From Martelella lutilitoris (GTDB taxonomy: Bacteria > Pseudomonadota > Alphaproteobacteria > Rhizobiales > Rhizobiaceae), in assembly GCF_005924265.1 (NCBI RefSeq), contig NZ_VCLB01000006.1, positions 331,253 through 395,252 of the forward strand: a stretch of DNA of 64,000 bases. The letters run 5' to 3'. Numbering within the stretch: the first letter of the stretch is position 1; every line of letters starts with the position of its first letter. Shown here in pieces: positions 44,130 to 52,627 of this stretch. Under the pieces are notes generated by a model. It was not told the origin of the DNA. It worked only from the letters and a program-made list of their open reading frames with translations, and made no database searches. The position numbers were made by a program, and so were the translations under genes.

Positions 44130-46031
44130 ATGCGGTTGAGATTATTGGACGGAGCCCTCGTCCTCTCCGGACTGGCCATGTTCGGCTACCAGATGTTGAC
44201 AACCCAGTATCTTTTCCTGGGGTCCTACGAGCATCAGGCCGTGCATCTCGCCTTCATCTTCCTGCTTCTGTTTCTTTATCAGGCGCGCCAGTCGAAGGCG
44301 CGGATCGGCATGGTGCTCAATCTCACCCTCGCAGCACTCGGCGTTGCCGCGTCCGGCTATGTTCTTGCCAATATGGTCCACCTGGAAGAAGTGTTCGGAT
44401 TTCCCGATCCCATGGACGTCGCCGTCGGTGTCGTTCTGATCGGCCTTGTGGTGATTGCCACCCGCGCCGCATGGGGCTGGACGCTTCCGATCGTCGCTGC
44501 GATTTTCGTGGCCTATTTTCTGTGGGGTGACGGGCTGCCCGGCCACCTCTACCACCGTCCGTTCAATTTCGACTATGTCGTTTCCTATCTCAGCATCGGT
44601 CTATCGGGCATTTTCGGCCAGTTTCTGGGCATATCCGCAAATCAGGTCTTCCTGTTCGTGGTCTTCGGCTCGCTGCTCGGCATCATCAAGGTGAATGATT
44701 TCTTCCTGGAAGCCGGAAAGATCGCCGGCAAGGCCTTTCGCGGCGGGCCGGGCCAGACGGCTGTGGTCTCGAGCGGCTTTATCGGCATGATCTCGGGCGC
44801 CGCCGTTGCCAATGTCGCCGTCACCGGCGCCTTTACCATTCCCTACATGAAACAGGTCGGCTACAAGCCGCAGCATGCCGGCGCCATCGAGGCTGCCGCA
44901 TCTACGGGCGGCCAGCTCATGCCGCCGGTCATGGGGGCCGCGGCCTTTTTGATGGCGTCGTTCCTGGGCGTTTCCTACGATGCGGTGATGCTCGCCGGCA
45001 TCCTGCCCGCTGTCCTTTATTTCTGGGGTGTGATGCTCGGGGTGCAGTTCCTCGCCGTCCGCTTCGACATCAAGGCACCGCTCGAGCGCGTCGACTACCG
45101 AAAGCTCATGCGCCGGCTGCCGCTGTTCGGCCTGCCGCTTGCCGTTCTGATCACATTGCTGATCATGCAGTACAGTCCGGCAAAATCGGCCTTCTGGGCG
45201 ATCCTCCTGGCCATTGGTCTGTCCTATATCGATCCACAGACGCGCCCGCGCCCGATGGAACTTGTCAAGAGCATTGCCGGCGGTGCGCTGATCGGGGCGC
45301 AGATCGGGATTTCGCTCGCGATCGTGGGCATGATTGCCCAGACCTTGATCACAACCGGCCTCGGCAACAAGATCGCGGGTCTCGTCGAGATCCTGAGCGC
45401 AGGCAATCTGTTGATCGGGCTCGCCCTGACCATGGTCGTCTCGATCATTCTGGGATGCGGCGTGCCGACGAGCGCTGCCTATACGCTAGTCGCTATCGTG
45501 GTGATCCCGTCGGTCATCAAGATGGGCGTAGATCCGATGGCTGCTCACTTCTTCTCGTTCTATTTTGCGGTAATCTCATCCCTGACGCCGCCCGTGGCGC
45601 TTGCAGCACTGGCCGGGGCGGGAATTGCCGGAGCGCCCTATTTCAAGACGGCGCTCTCGGCCGCCAAGCTCGCAATCTCCGGTTTCATCATTCCCTTTCT
45701 GATCATCTTCAACCCGCTTTTGACCTTCAACCCGGTCAACTGGGTCTGGGGACTCGGCACGGTCATCGCCGTGCCTCTCGGCATGACCGCGCTGACGGCG
45801 GCCATTTATGGCTGCGGGCTCACGGTATTTTCCCTTCGCGAACGGATCCTCGCTTCAGCCGCCGCCGCCCTCATGCTGGGCTATTCGGGTTTCCGTCATG
45901 TTGACGGCCTGCCGCTCGAATATCCGATGCTGGCACTCGGGGCATTTGCCTTCATCGCGGTTCTGGTCTCCCAGATCCGCACAAGCCGGGCGAACAGCCA
46001 GCCGGCCGCACTCCGGTTCCAGAACGGATGA
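44130..46031 (+). CDS. TRAP transporter fused permease (DctQM fusion)
   Basis: A 633-residue inner-membrane permease in which the small and large TRAP subunits are fused, as usual for TAXI systems. About 16-18 hydrophobic helices are visible. DctM-type motifs: SGFIGMISGAAVANVAVTGAFTIPYMK, GAIEAAASTGGQLMPPVMGAAAFLM and GCGVPTSAAYTLVAIVVIP. The ATG at 44130 has GGAG nine bases upstream; a TTG at 44115 is the alternative. It completes the rightward operon. Confidence 0.94.
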   Translation: MRLRLLDGALVLSGLAMFGYQMLTTQYLFLGSYEHQAVHLAFIFLLLFLYQARQSKARIGMVLNLTLAALGVAASGYVLANMVHLEEVFGFPDPMDVAVGVVLIGLVVIATRAAWGWTLPIVAAIFVAYFLWGDGLPGHLYHRPFNFDYVVSYLSIGLSGIFGQFLGISANQVFLFVVFGSLLGIIKVNDFFLEAGKIAGKAFRGGPGQTAVVSSGFIGMISGAAVANVAVTGAFTIPYMKQVGYKPQHAGAIEAAASTGGQLMPPVMGAAAFLMASFLGVSYDAVMLAGILPAVLYFWGVMLGVQFLAVRFDIKAPLERVDYRKLMRRLPLFGLPLAVLITLLIMQYSPAKSAFWAILLAIGLSYIDPQTRPRPMELVKSIAGGALIGAQIGISLAIVGMIAQTLITTGLGNKIAGLVEILSAGNLLIGLALTMVVSIILGCGVPTSAAYTLVAIVVIPSVIKMGVDPMAAHFFSFYFAVISSLTPPVALAALAGAGIAGAPYFKTALSAAKLAISGFIIPFLIIFNPLLTFNPVNWVWGLGTVIAVPLGMTALTAAIYGCGLTVFSLRERILASAAAALMLGYSGFRHVDGLPLEYPMLALGAFAFIAVLVSQIRTSRANSQPAALRFQNG

Positions 46032-46285
46032 TCGCCGCTATCCTCGAAACGTCCTGATCTGAACCCAGTATCCTCCGGGCTTTCAGGGCTCAGGTCAAAA
46101 CCCGAAGATCACTCGAAGCCGTCCGGTCGCCGGCTGCGGCGGAGATCCGGCTCCCAATTTCTGTCAACCGGTCCCGAAAAGCCAAGTGAGCCTGCCCTCC
46201 GTAAAATGCATTGGGAGATATATAGGCGGCGATGGCTTCTGACCTGTGCATAGCCCCGCGTTTCATAGACACCCTCGGTTTAGAT
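46032..46285. other. Intergenic stretch before IS3 relic, nothing recognised
   Basis: About 250 bp without a gene I can support; a 60-codon minus-strand frame has no family features. The right part (46270-46290) borders the IS3 relic. Confidence 0.4.
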
Positions 46286-46507
46286 TTAGCGCTGTCGTTC
46301 GAACTCTACGGGCGACAGCATGCCGTTGCGGGCGTGTTTGCGTTTAGGGTTGTAGAACATCTCGATGCAATCGAACACATCTCTTCTGGCGTCTTCGCGT
46401 GAGTGATAGACCTGTCGACGTATTCGTTCTCGCTTCAGTAGATTGAAGAAGCTCTCGACGACCGCATTGTCGTGGCAGTTTCCCCGGCGGCTTACCGAAA
46501 TCGGCCT
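46286..46507 (-). mobile_element. IS3-family OrfB C-terminal fragment
   Basis: About 73 codons of an integrase-core transposase: SVSRRGNCHDNAVVESFFNL with the last catalytic Glu, then REDARRDVFDCIEMFYNPKR and the end GMLSPVEFERQR. The first two catalytic Asp are missing, so it is a dead fragment of an element different from that at 62.5 kb. Confidence 0.85.
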
Positions 46508-46590
46508 GCGCATGGCCTGACGGATGAGAAAGCGGAACGAAGACGTCCTGGCAGCGCTGTTCCCGCTCGCGAGTTGAGATTTACAGCCTG

Positions 46591-46817
46591 TCGGGAAAGA
46601 TCGGTGTAACAAACGGATTTTTGATACTTTTTCATCGGGAGACAAGGCGCCCTCAGCCGGATTCGCTAGACGAAACGACACGGGCGCGCATGGCGCGACG
46701 ATCTTCGGCGCCTGCCAGGCCCTCAGCACCAACCTCACGGCCTGCATCTCGCCCAACGGATCGGGATCGGGCGGCGGCTTTTCGGGTGGCGCATTCTCCG
46801 GCGGTGGCGGCTGGTAA
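46591..46817 (+). pseudogene. Orphan glycine-rich C-terminal gene fragment
   Basis: A plus-strand frame without its own start reads GATIFGACQALSTNLTACIS and ends PNGSGSGGGFSGGAFSGGGG-W-stop at 46817. Two Cys and a glycine-rich tail ending in Trp look like the C-terminus of a membrane protein (for instance of the DUF2207 type), cut off on its left by the IS3 relic. I do not recognise the family with confidence. Confidence 0.35.
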
Positions 46818-46872
46818 ATCAAGCCGCCACCGAAAACGTCGCAAGTGAGGTCGTGCAGGCCTTGATAATAGA

Positions 46873-47331
46873 CTAAAAGCGGACCTCGAAATGGTCCCCC
46901 ATATCGGGTTCCTCGTCTTTCACCTTGGCCTTTGCGATCTGGATGGCAAACCCGATCGCACCCTTGGTGGCCCAGACTTCGGCGAAGTCCGGCGTGAACC
47001 GGATCAGCCGGATGTCGGGATCGTCGATGCCGTCGAACCAGCTCGAAGCAATCGGGTTCCAGAGCTCCTCAAGCTTTTCCCGGTCCTGGACCACCTCGGA
47101 GCGACCTTCCACGCGGGCGTGCATCTCGCCATTGCCCGTGACAATCAGCGAGCTCTCGCTTTCGCCTGCCTCAATCGCCTTCACCAGCTCGGTGCCCTTC
47201 GCGGTGATGAACCAGATCACCCCTTCCTTGTCGTCGGGGTAGGGCGACATCGGCACATGGCGGGCCGATCCAATGCCCAGCATCGCGGCGCGGACATCGT
47301 CCATTTCTTTCCAGAATTCGGATTTTGACAT
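46873..47331 (-). CDS. Pyridoxamine 5'-phosphate oxidase-like (general stress protein 26 type)
   Basis: A 152-residue split-barrel flavin-binding-fold protein. Family-like stretches: FWKEMDDVRAAMLGIG, VPMSPYPDDKEGVIWFITAK, EGRSEVVQDREKLEELWNPI and FDGIDDPDIRLIRFTPDFAEVW. These small proteins are linked to general stress and bind FMN or related cofactors; a true PNPOx activity is not implied. GGAG precedes the ATG. It stands alone between IS debris and an aldehyde dehydrogenase fragment. Confidence 0.87.
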   Translation of the reverse strand: MSKSEFWKEMDDVRAAMLGIGSARHVPMSPYPDDKEGVIWFITAKGTELVKAIEAGESESSLIVTGNGEMHARVEGRSEVVQDREKLEELWNPIASSWFDGIDDPDIRLIRFTPDFAEVWATKGAIGFAIQIAKAKVKDEEPDMGDHFEVRF

Positions 47332-47387
47332 TGTTTTCTCCTTTGGGGAGTAAACGTATTCCGCCTTAAAAAGTTGCCAGACGATTT

Positions 47388-47536
47388 TTATGTCGCGGAC
47401 TTCTTCGCGATGTTGAGGATCTTCGACTGCGTGATTTTTTCATATCATCAATGCCGAACTCCCGGCCAATGCCAGATTGTTTCGCTCCGCCATAGGGCGT
47501 GTCGAGGTGCTTGTCGACCCGGACCGGTCCGAAGAA
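47388..47536 (-). pseudogene. Aldehyde dehydrogenase C-terminal fragment
   Basis: About 50 codons in minus-strand sense: DKHLDTPYGGAKQSGIGREF matches the C-terminal core of NAD-dependent aldehyde dehydrogenases. After GIDDM a one-base loss in an A run shifts the frame; in the restored frame it continues KKITQSKILNIAKKSAT to a stop at 47388. The catalytic part is absent. It directly follows the MpaB-type gene, so a deletion joined them. Confidence 0.7.
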
Positions 47537-47538
47537 GC

Positions 47539-48618
47539 TCAGCGTCGCTTGGCTTCGGCGTGGATCTTGCGGGCGTCGTTGACCAGTTCCACCGCGTCGG
47601 GGCCCCACATCATGCGCAGGAAATAGCGCTCGAACGGCGGCTGCTGCACCAGCCAGACCAGCGGAAGAAGCGCCACCCTTGCGGCCAGGACCTTCTTTTC
47701 CTGGCGCGGGGTCAGGCCGCTGTTCTTGCGCGTCTTGCCGGAGACGGCGGCCATTGCAAGCATCTTGAATAGACCCTCCTGGAAGAACAGCTGGAACTTC
47801 ACCTTCCGCTGCGAGGGATGAGCGTTCTTCTTGATCGACTCCATCCACAGCGTGTGGAAGTTCTCGCCCGTTGCCGGAATGGTCGCCAGCGTCTTGGTGA
47901 CGCCGAACAGATCGTCGTATTTCGCATAAAGCTTTTTCAGGTCCGCCATCGATTTCGGCAGCTCTTCCTCGTCATGCGGAAACAGCTTGCAGTACTCGCT
48001 GACCTCCGCGATGTAGCGGTCCCGGCGTTCCGGCGTGAGCCGTCCGGTGCGCCTGAACCCCTTGAAGCCGAGGCGTTCGTAGACCCAGAGCATCGAGTGC
48101 ATCTCGGTCAGTGCCGCCCACATGGAATCCCGCGGCGAGTTGGCCTGATAGCCGCCGAGTTCCGGATGGCCGACATCGATGACGTCGCCCGCGACCTTCT
48201 CGTGAACGCGGATGAGGTGCTGGGCGACGCGCGTGGCGGTATCCCTGTCGCCAAGCCACATCGGCGCGTGGATGCCGGAGTTTCTCTGGCCGCGATCGAA
48301 GACGTCGAACAGGGTCAGTTCACCGCGATGCGCCTTCTTCGAGATCGGGTCCCAGTCGCGGACGCCGGCCACGACCGGCTTGTAGGTCAGCTGCAGGATG
48401 AACTGCGCCGGTGACTGAAAGACGATCACCGCCGGGTGGAGAAGCACGTCCCAGGCGACCGAGCCGGGGCCGAAGACACCCCGGGCCGCCGGTTCTTCCG
48501 CTTTCTTCGCAACGGTGGGGATGCCGTGGCGCCGCCAGCGCTTCGCGCTGCCGCGCAGGCGCTCGCGGCTCACCAGCAGGTTGGGATTTGTCACTGTTGT
48601 TTGATCGGTGGTGGTCAT
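47539..48618 (-). CDS. Oxygenase MpaB family protein (DUF2236)
   Basis: A 359-residue protein of the latex-clearing/MpaB-like heme oxygenase family. Family segments: FGPGSVAWDVLLHPAVIVFQ, RDTATRVAQHLIRVHEKVAG, WAALTEMHSMLWVYERLG and WMESIKKNAHPSQRKVKF. Conserved His residues in RVHEKV and TEMHSM could be heme or active-site ligands. The role in bacteria is mostly unknown; a lipid or hydrophobic substrate is likely. It is divergent from a TetR regulator with a palindrome just upstream of its start. Confidence 0.86.
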   Translation of the reverse strand: MTTTDQTTVTNPNLLVSRERLRGSAKRWRRHGIPTVAKKAEEPAARGVFGPGSVAWDVLLHPAVIVFQSPAQFILQLTYKPVVAGVRDWDPISKKAHRGELTLFDVFDRGQRNSGIHAPMWLGDRDTATRVAQHLIRVHEKVAGDVIDVGHPELGGYQANSPRDSMWAALTEMHSMLWVYERLGFKGFRRTGRLTPERRDRYIAEVSEYCKLFPHDEEELPKSMADLKKLYAKYDDLFGVTKTLATIPATGENFHTLWMESIKKNAHPSQRKVKFQLFFQEGLFKMLAMAAVSGKTRKNSGLTPRQEKKVLAARVALLPLVWLVQQPPFERYFLRMMWGPDAVELVNDARKIHAEAKRR

Positions 48619-48632
48619 ATCTTCCTCCTAAC

Positions 48633-48648
48633 ATTCCCGGCCGGGAAT
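48633..48648. promoter_or_regulatory. Perfect 16-bp palindrome, probable TetR operator
   Basis: ATTCCCGGCCGGGAAT lies 14 bp upstream of the MpaB-type start (48618), next to its ribosome site, and 129 bp upstream of the divergent TetR gene. Size and symmetry suit a TetR-family dimer. Confidence 0.7.
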
Positions 48649-48777
48649 AAAGGTAATCCTCACACTTGAGTTTTGTCAATATGATTCTTCCGGGGTATGC
48701 GCAGCGCCCTTGCGGTATTGAAAAGCGTGCGGGATAAGGGCCATCACCAACGTGCAATACGAACGGGCAAGACAGGC

Positions 48778-49470
48778 ATGACGGCAGCGGGGAAAGACGA
48801 GGGCGGACGGCGGAAACGGCGTCCGGGAAAAAGGGCGGGTCTTGACGTCGATCAGATCATTGCGGCGGCCAAAACGCTTCCGCTGGAGGCGCTTTCCATG
48901 CAGTCGCTCGCCGATGTGCTGAAGGTGGACCGAAAGGCGCTGCACTATCACGTCAAGGATCGCCAGTCGTTGTTCGAGCTTCTCGCGCGTCACACCTTTT
49001 CCGAACGCCTGATGCAGACCCGGGTGCGCGAAGCCGCGGACTGGAAGGACGCGTGCCGGATTTACGCGCGCGATCTGGCGGACAGTGCTGCAGGGCTTGC
49101 CGAGCTGGTGGATTATCTCTGGTTCGGCGACCTGATGAACGATCTGCCGCTGGAACCCGTCGAAACCATGTTCAGGCATCTCAACGAGGGGGGCTTCACC
49201 GACGAAGACGCCATCCGCCTGATGACGGTGCTCTCCACGCTTTGCCTCGGACATGCGCGCGACCTGGCACAGGCGCAAAAGGAAGTCGCCCGGACGCGAA
49301 GCCAACTTTTGAAATCCGCCCTCGGGGCGCAGACGGATCACAGCTTTCCCAACCTCGAGCGCATCGCCTCCCGCGGTGTTGATACCTACAGCGCCGACCA
49401 GCTTGCCTTCAGCATCGCGCTCATTATCGCGGGCGCGGAGGATAGACTGCGCACCGCCGGGAGGCGCTGA
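48778..49470 (+). CDS. TetR family regulator, divergent from MpaB-type gene
   Basis: A 230-residue TetR-type repressor. The HTH reads LDVDQIIAAAKTLPLEALSM, QSLADVLKVDRKALHYHVKD, followed by a helical ligand domain. An Arg/Lys-rich N-terminus (GGRRKRRPGKRAG) precedes it. The in-frame ATG at 48697 gives a longer version; 48778 gives the family-like length, though its ribosome site is weak. Likely represses the divergent oxygenase gene through the 48633 palindrome. Confidence 0.85.
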   Translation: MTAAGKDEGGRRKRRPGKRAGLDVDQIIAAAKTLPLEALSMQSLADVLKVDRKALHYHVKDRQSLFELLARHTFSERLMQTRVREAADWKDACRIYARDLADSAAGLAELVDYLWFGDLMNDLPLEPVETMFRHLNEGGFTDEDAIRLMTVLSTLCLGHARDLAQAQKEVARTRSQLLKSALGAQTDHSFPNLERIASRGVDTYSADQLAFSIALIIAGAEDRLRTAGRR

Positions 49471-49566
49471 GGGTGGATTTGGGGACGGCCCGGGGCCTTC
49501 CCGGAGGTCAACAGGTTCTATCGTTCACGGATAAGGCAGGCTTCGCTGCCTTCGTTGCCCGCTGGG

Positions 49567-50178
49567 TTAAAGAAACGCCCGTTCGAAAAAATTTTCCCAT
49601 TCGGGGACAAGATCGACATCGTCGGGCGTTCTGAGCCAACGCAGTTGCAATCCATCCATGGCGGCGAGGATCTGGCGGGACATATGTATCGCTTCGTCAT
49701 TTTCAGGCATCGCCCGCCGGAACAGGGAAAGCGCCATTGTCTCGCGGTCCTGGAAATAGGCATGGGCCGGATGCGACGGTTCGAGCGCCTCGGCATTGAG
49801 AACGCTGTAAAGCCGCACGATTTCGGGCTGTCCCGCATTGCGGGTGATCAGCGCCGTACACAGTTCCCGCAGTGAAACCGGCAATGGCGTGCGCTCGATA
49901 TCGCCGCGCTCTATGCCGAGCAACCGCGCCAGAGCAACGAAATCGGCCTCGTCGCGATATTCCAGAACGGCGATCAGCAGCTTTGCCTTGCTGGAAAAAT
50001 GATGCAGCACGCCGGCTTCCGTGATCCCGCACATGATGGCGACGTCTCTCAGCGTCACACCCCAGAAACCACGCTCGGCGATCAACACCGTCGCGGTCTC
50101 CAGAATCTGGATCCGGCGCTGCTGCACAGGCATTCGTTCGCGTGCATGTTTGGGCGGAGCGGCGGGACGACGGGACAC
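49567..50178 (-). CDS. TetR/AcrR family regulator, divergent from GH3 gene
   Basis: A 203-residue TetR-type regulator. HTH at the N-terminus: RRIQILETATVLIAERGFWG, VTLRDVAIMCGITEAGVLHH, FSSKAKLLIAVLEYRD. The C-terminal domain (ILAAMDGLQLRWLR) is typical of the TetR_C_6-like sugar and choline regulators. It is divergent from the GH3/MFS operon with a 140-bp A+T-rich gap, so it is a candidate repressor of it. Confidence 0.92.
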   Translation of the reverse strand: MSRRPAAPPKHARERMPVQQRRIQILETATVLIAERGFWGVTLRDVAIMCGITEAGVLHHFSSKAKLLIAVLEYRDEADFVALARLLGIERGDIERTPLPVSLRELCTALITRNAGQPEIVRLYSVLNAEALEPSHPAHAYFQDRETMALSLFRRAMPENDEAIHMSRQILAAMDGLQLRWLRTPDDVDLVPEWENFFERAFL

Positions 50179-50318
50179 GGCAAAGGCTTTCGGTGAGAAT
50201 TGATTTGAACCCGGTTTAGCATAGCCCGAGACCTGAAGCGATCACCTCATTTTTCACTTTACTAAATACCTACTAAGTACTAGATAGTGAGCGTTCAACT
50301 TTTCTATGGGAGGAAAAC
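50179..50318. promoter_or_regulatory. TetR / GH3 divergent control region
   Basis: The A+T-rich part (about 50255-50300) has repeated TACTAA units and the short palindrome AGTACT, plausible operator material. GGGAGGAAAAC serves the GH3 start at 50319. Confidence 0.5.
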
Positions 50319-52538
50319 ATGAACGATCACAACACATCACTTGAGAATGAAACCTTTTCCGGCGCGGTCGAAATCGTCCGCAACGGAGGCGACGCAGAGG
50401 CTGAAGCGCGCAGGCTCTTTGGCCTTTTGACACCTGCGGAACAGCTATCCCTGCTCGACGGCGACCAGCCGTTCTGGGAAGGCATGCTCAGCCTGGCGAC
50501 GGAAGGCTACAATATCTATCCCTATGTCATGGGGGCCGTGGACCGGCTGGGCATTCCGGGCCTGCGTTTTGCCGACGGTCCGCGTGGCTCGGTTCTCGGC
50601 CAGTCGACCTGCTTTCCCGTCTCCATGGCGCGCGGCGCCACCTGGGACGTGACGCTTGAAGAAAAGGTCGGGACGGTCATCGGTCGCGAGATCCGCGCGC
50701 TTGGCGCCAATTTCTTCGGCGGCGTCTGCATCAACCTGCCGCGTCATCCCGCCTGGGGACGCGTTCAGGAAACCTATTCCGACCAGTCGGTCATTCTCGG
50801 CGAAATGGGGGCGGCGCTCGCACGCGGCATTCAGGGCAACGCCATGGCCTGCGTGAAGCATTTTGCGCTCAACAGCATGGAAAATGCCCGCTTCTCGGTC
50901 GATGTCACGATCGATCAGAAGGACCTGCACGAAACCTTCCTGCCGCACTTCAAGCGCGTCATCGACGAAGGCGCCTTCGCGGTCATGAGTTCCTATAATT
51001 CGGTCAATGGCACATGGTCCGGCCAGAACGCCGATCTCCTGACGGCAACCCTGCGCGATACCTGGCATTTCGAGGGCGTGGTCATTACCGACTTCATCTG
51101 GGGCATGCGCGATGGCGGGCTGGCGCTCGCCGCGGGTCTCGATGTCGAAGCGCCTTTGTGCCAGCAGCGCGGCGCCCATCTGGAAGACGATCTGAAATCC
51201 GGCAAATGCGACTGGAGCCATGTCGAGCGCGCGGGGCTTCGCATTCTCGCAACGCAGTTGCGCCATTATGCAACGCGCGACCCGTCAGATCCGGACGAAA
51301 ACCTCGTCGTCTCAAGCGATCATGTGGCACTCGCCCGTGAAGCGGCCGAACGCTCGATGGTGCTGTTGCGCAATGAGGCCGTTGACGGCGCACCGGTTCT
51401 GCCGCTCGCTCCGGAAAACCTGTCCTCTGTCGCGGTTGTCGGCCGGCTTTGCGACACCGCGAATACCGGCGACCATGGTTCGTCCGATGTGCGGGCCCCT
51501 TATGTCGTCACCCCGCTTGCCGGCATTGAAAAGGCGCTTGGCGGCTCGAACGTCACGCTGCGTTCCGATGGCAGCGGCGATGCCGCCCGTTCGGCGGCTC
51601 TGGCGGGCGATTGCGATGCCGCCATCGTCGTCGTCGGCTATACGTCAGCCGATGAAGGCGAGTTCGTCGACGGTTCGGTCGCATCGCGCGCGGATCTTCT
51701 CGCACTCTATCCCGGGCCGACATCCGATGCCGAGCGCAAGGACCGCGATGCTGTTTTGAAAGCCATGGGCGGCGGCGTCAGCGTTGTCGGCGGCGGCAAT
51801 GCAGGCGGCGACCGGCATTCGCTGGAACTGCTTGCCGAAGATGTTGCGATGATCAAGGCCGTCGCCGCGGTGAACCCACGCACGATCGTGGTGATCGAAA
51901 CGGCCGGCGCTGTCATCATCAAGGCGTGGAAGGAACTCGTGCCCGGCATCCTGCTCGGCTGGTATTCCGGCATGGAAGGCGGCAACGCCCTTGCGGACCT
52001 GATCTTCGGGCGCAAGAACCCGTCGGGTCGCCTGCCTTATCCGATCCCTGCCGACGCCAGCGATACGCCCTATTTCGACAAGGATGCCACGGCCATCACC
52101 TACGATCACTGGTACGGTCACAGGCTGATGCAGAAAAACGGCGTGGAGGCGGATTTCCCGCTCGGTTTCGGCCTGTCCTACACCACCTATGCGCTGAGTG
52201 ACCTCGATGCCGCGCTGGTCGGTGAAGGGGCTTTGCGCGCGACCGTTTCGGTTTCCAATACCGGAAACATGGATGGCCACCAGGTCGTGCAGCTTTATGG
52301 CACGCGCCTTGAGGGCGACCGTGCCGGAGAGCGTGAGCTTCTGGGCTTCACGGTCGTCTTCGTTGAAGCGGGCAAGACGCAGAAGGCCGAGATCGAAGCG
52401 TCACTGCAACCGCTCAACCGATGGGATGAAAAGGCGCGCACATTCGTCCAGCCTGCCGGCTCCGTCCGGCTCGAGGCGGCATTCTGCTGGGGCGACCCCG
52501 AAGCCCTGTCAACCACCATCAATGTCAAGGGCGCCTGA
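50319..52538 (+). CDS. Glycoside hydrolase family 3 beta-glucosidase
   Basis: A 739-residue intracellular GH3 enzyme (no signal peptide) that releases glucose from beta-glucosides. N-terminal barrel: LRFADGPRGS, VKHFALNSMEN and the nucleophile Asp258 in GVVITDFIWGM. The alpha/beta sandwich domain follows (about 350-620; GWYSGMEGGNALADLIFG), then a fibronectin-III-like domain from about 625 (PLGFGLSYTTYALSDLDAAL). An MFS transporter gene follows at 90 bp. The linkage used cannot be read out. Confidence 0.93.
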   Translation: MNDHNTSLENETFSGAVEIVRNGGDAEAEARRLFGLLTPAEQLSLLDGDQPFWEGMLSLATEGYNIYPYVMGAVDRLGIPGLRFADGPRGSVLGQSTCFPVSMARGATWDVTLEEKVGTVIGREIRALGANFFGGVCINLPRHPAWGRVQETYSDQSVILGEMGAALARGIQGNAMACVKHFALNSMENARFSVDVTIDQKDLHETFLPHFKRVIDEGAFAVMSSYNSVNGTWSGQNADLLTATLRDTWHFEGVVITDFIWGMRDGGLALAAGLDVEAPLCQQRGAHLEDDLKSGKCDWSHVERAGLRILATQLRHYATRDPSDPDENLVVSSDHVALAREAAERSMVLLRNEAVDGAPVLPLAPENLSSVAVVGRLCDTANTGDHGSSDVRAPYVVTPLAGIEKALGGSNVTLRSDGSGDAARSAALAGDCDAAIVVVGYTSADEGEFVDGSVASRADLLALYPGPTSDAERKDRDAVLKAMGGGVSVVGGGNAGGDRHSLELLAEDVAMIKAVAAVNPRTIVVIETAGAVIIKAWKELVPGILLGWYSGMEGGNALADLIFGRKNPSGRLPYPIPADASDTPYFDKDATAITYDHWYGHRLMQKNGVEADFPLGFGLSYTTYALSDLDAALVGEGALRATVSVSNTGNMDGHQVVQLYGTRLEGDRAGERELLGFTVVFVEAGKTQKAEIEASLQPLNRWDEKARTFVQPAGSVRLEAAFCWGDPEALSTTINVKGA

Positions 52539-52627
52539 ACGCCGTTCAGCGCCATTGTCCGGCCCGCCGCCGGGTGCGTCTCTCTTTCCCGGCCTGGCGG
52601 CGTGGTTGACCCTTTCGGAGTTTACCC

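Noticed and set aside
47366..47848. A 160-codon minus-strand frame that ends in aldehyde dehydrogenase-like residues
   Set aside because: Only its last third is meaningful; the first 100 codons are an out-of-frame reading of the MpaB-type gene, so I report only the fragment 47388-47536.
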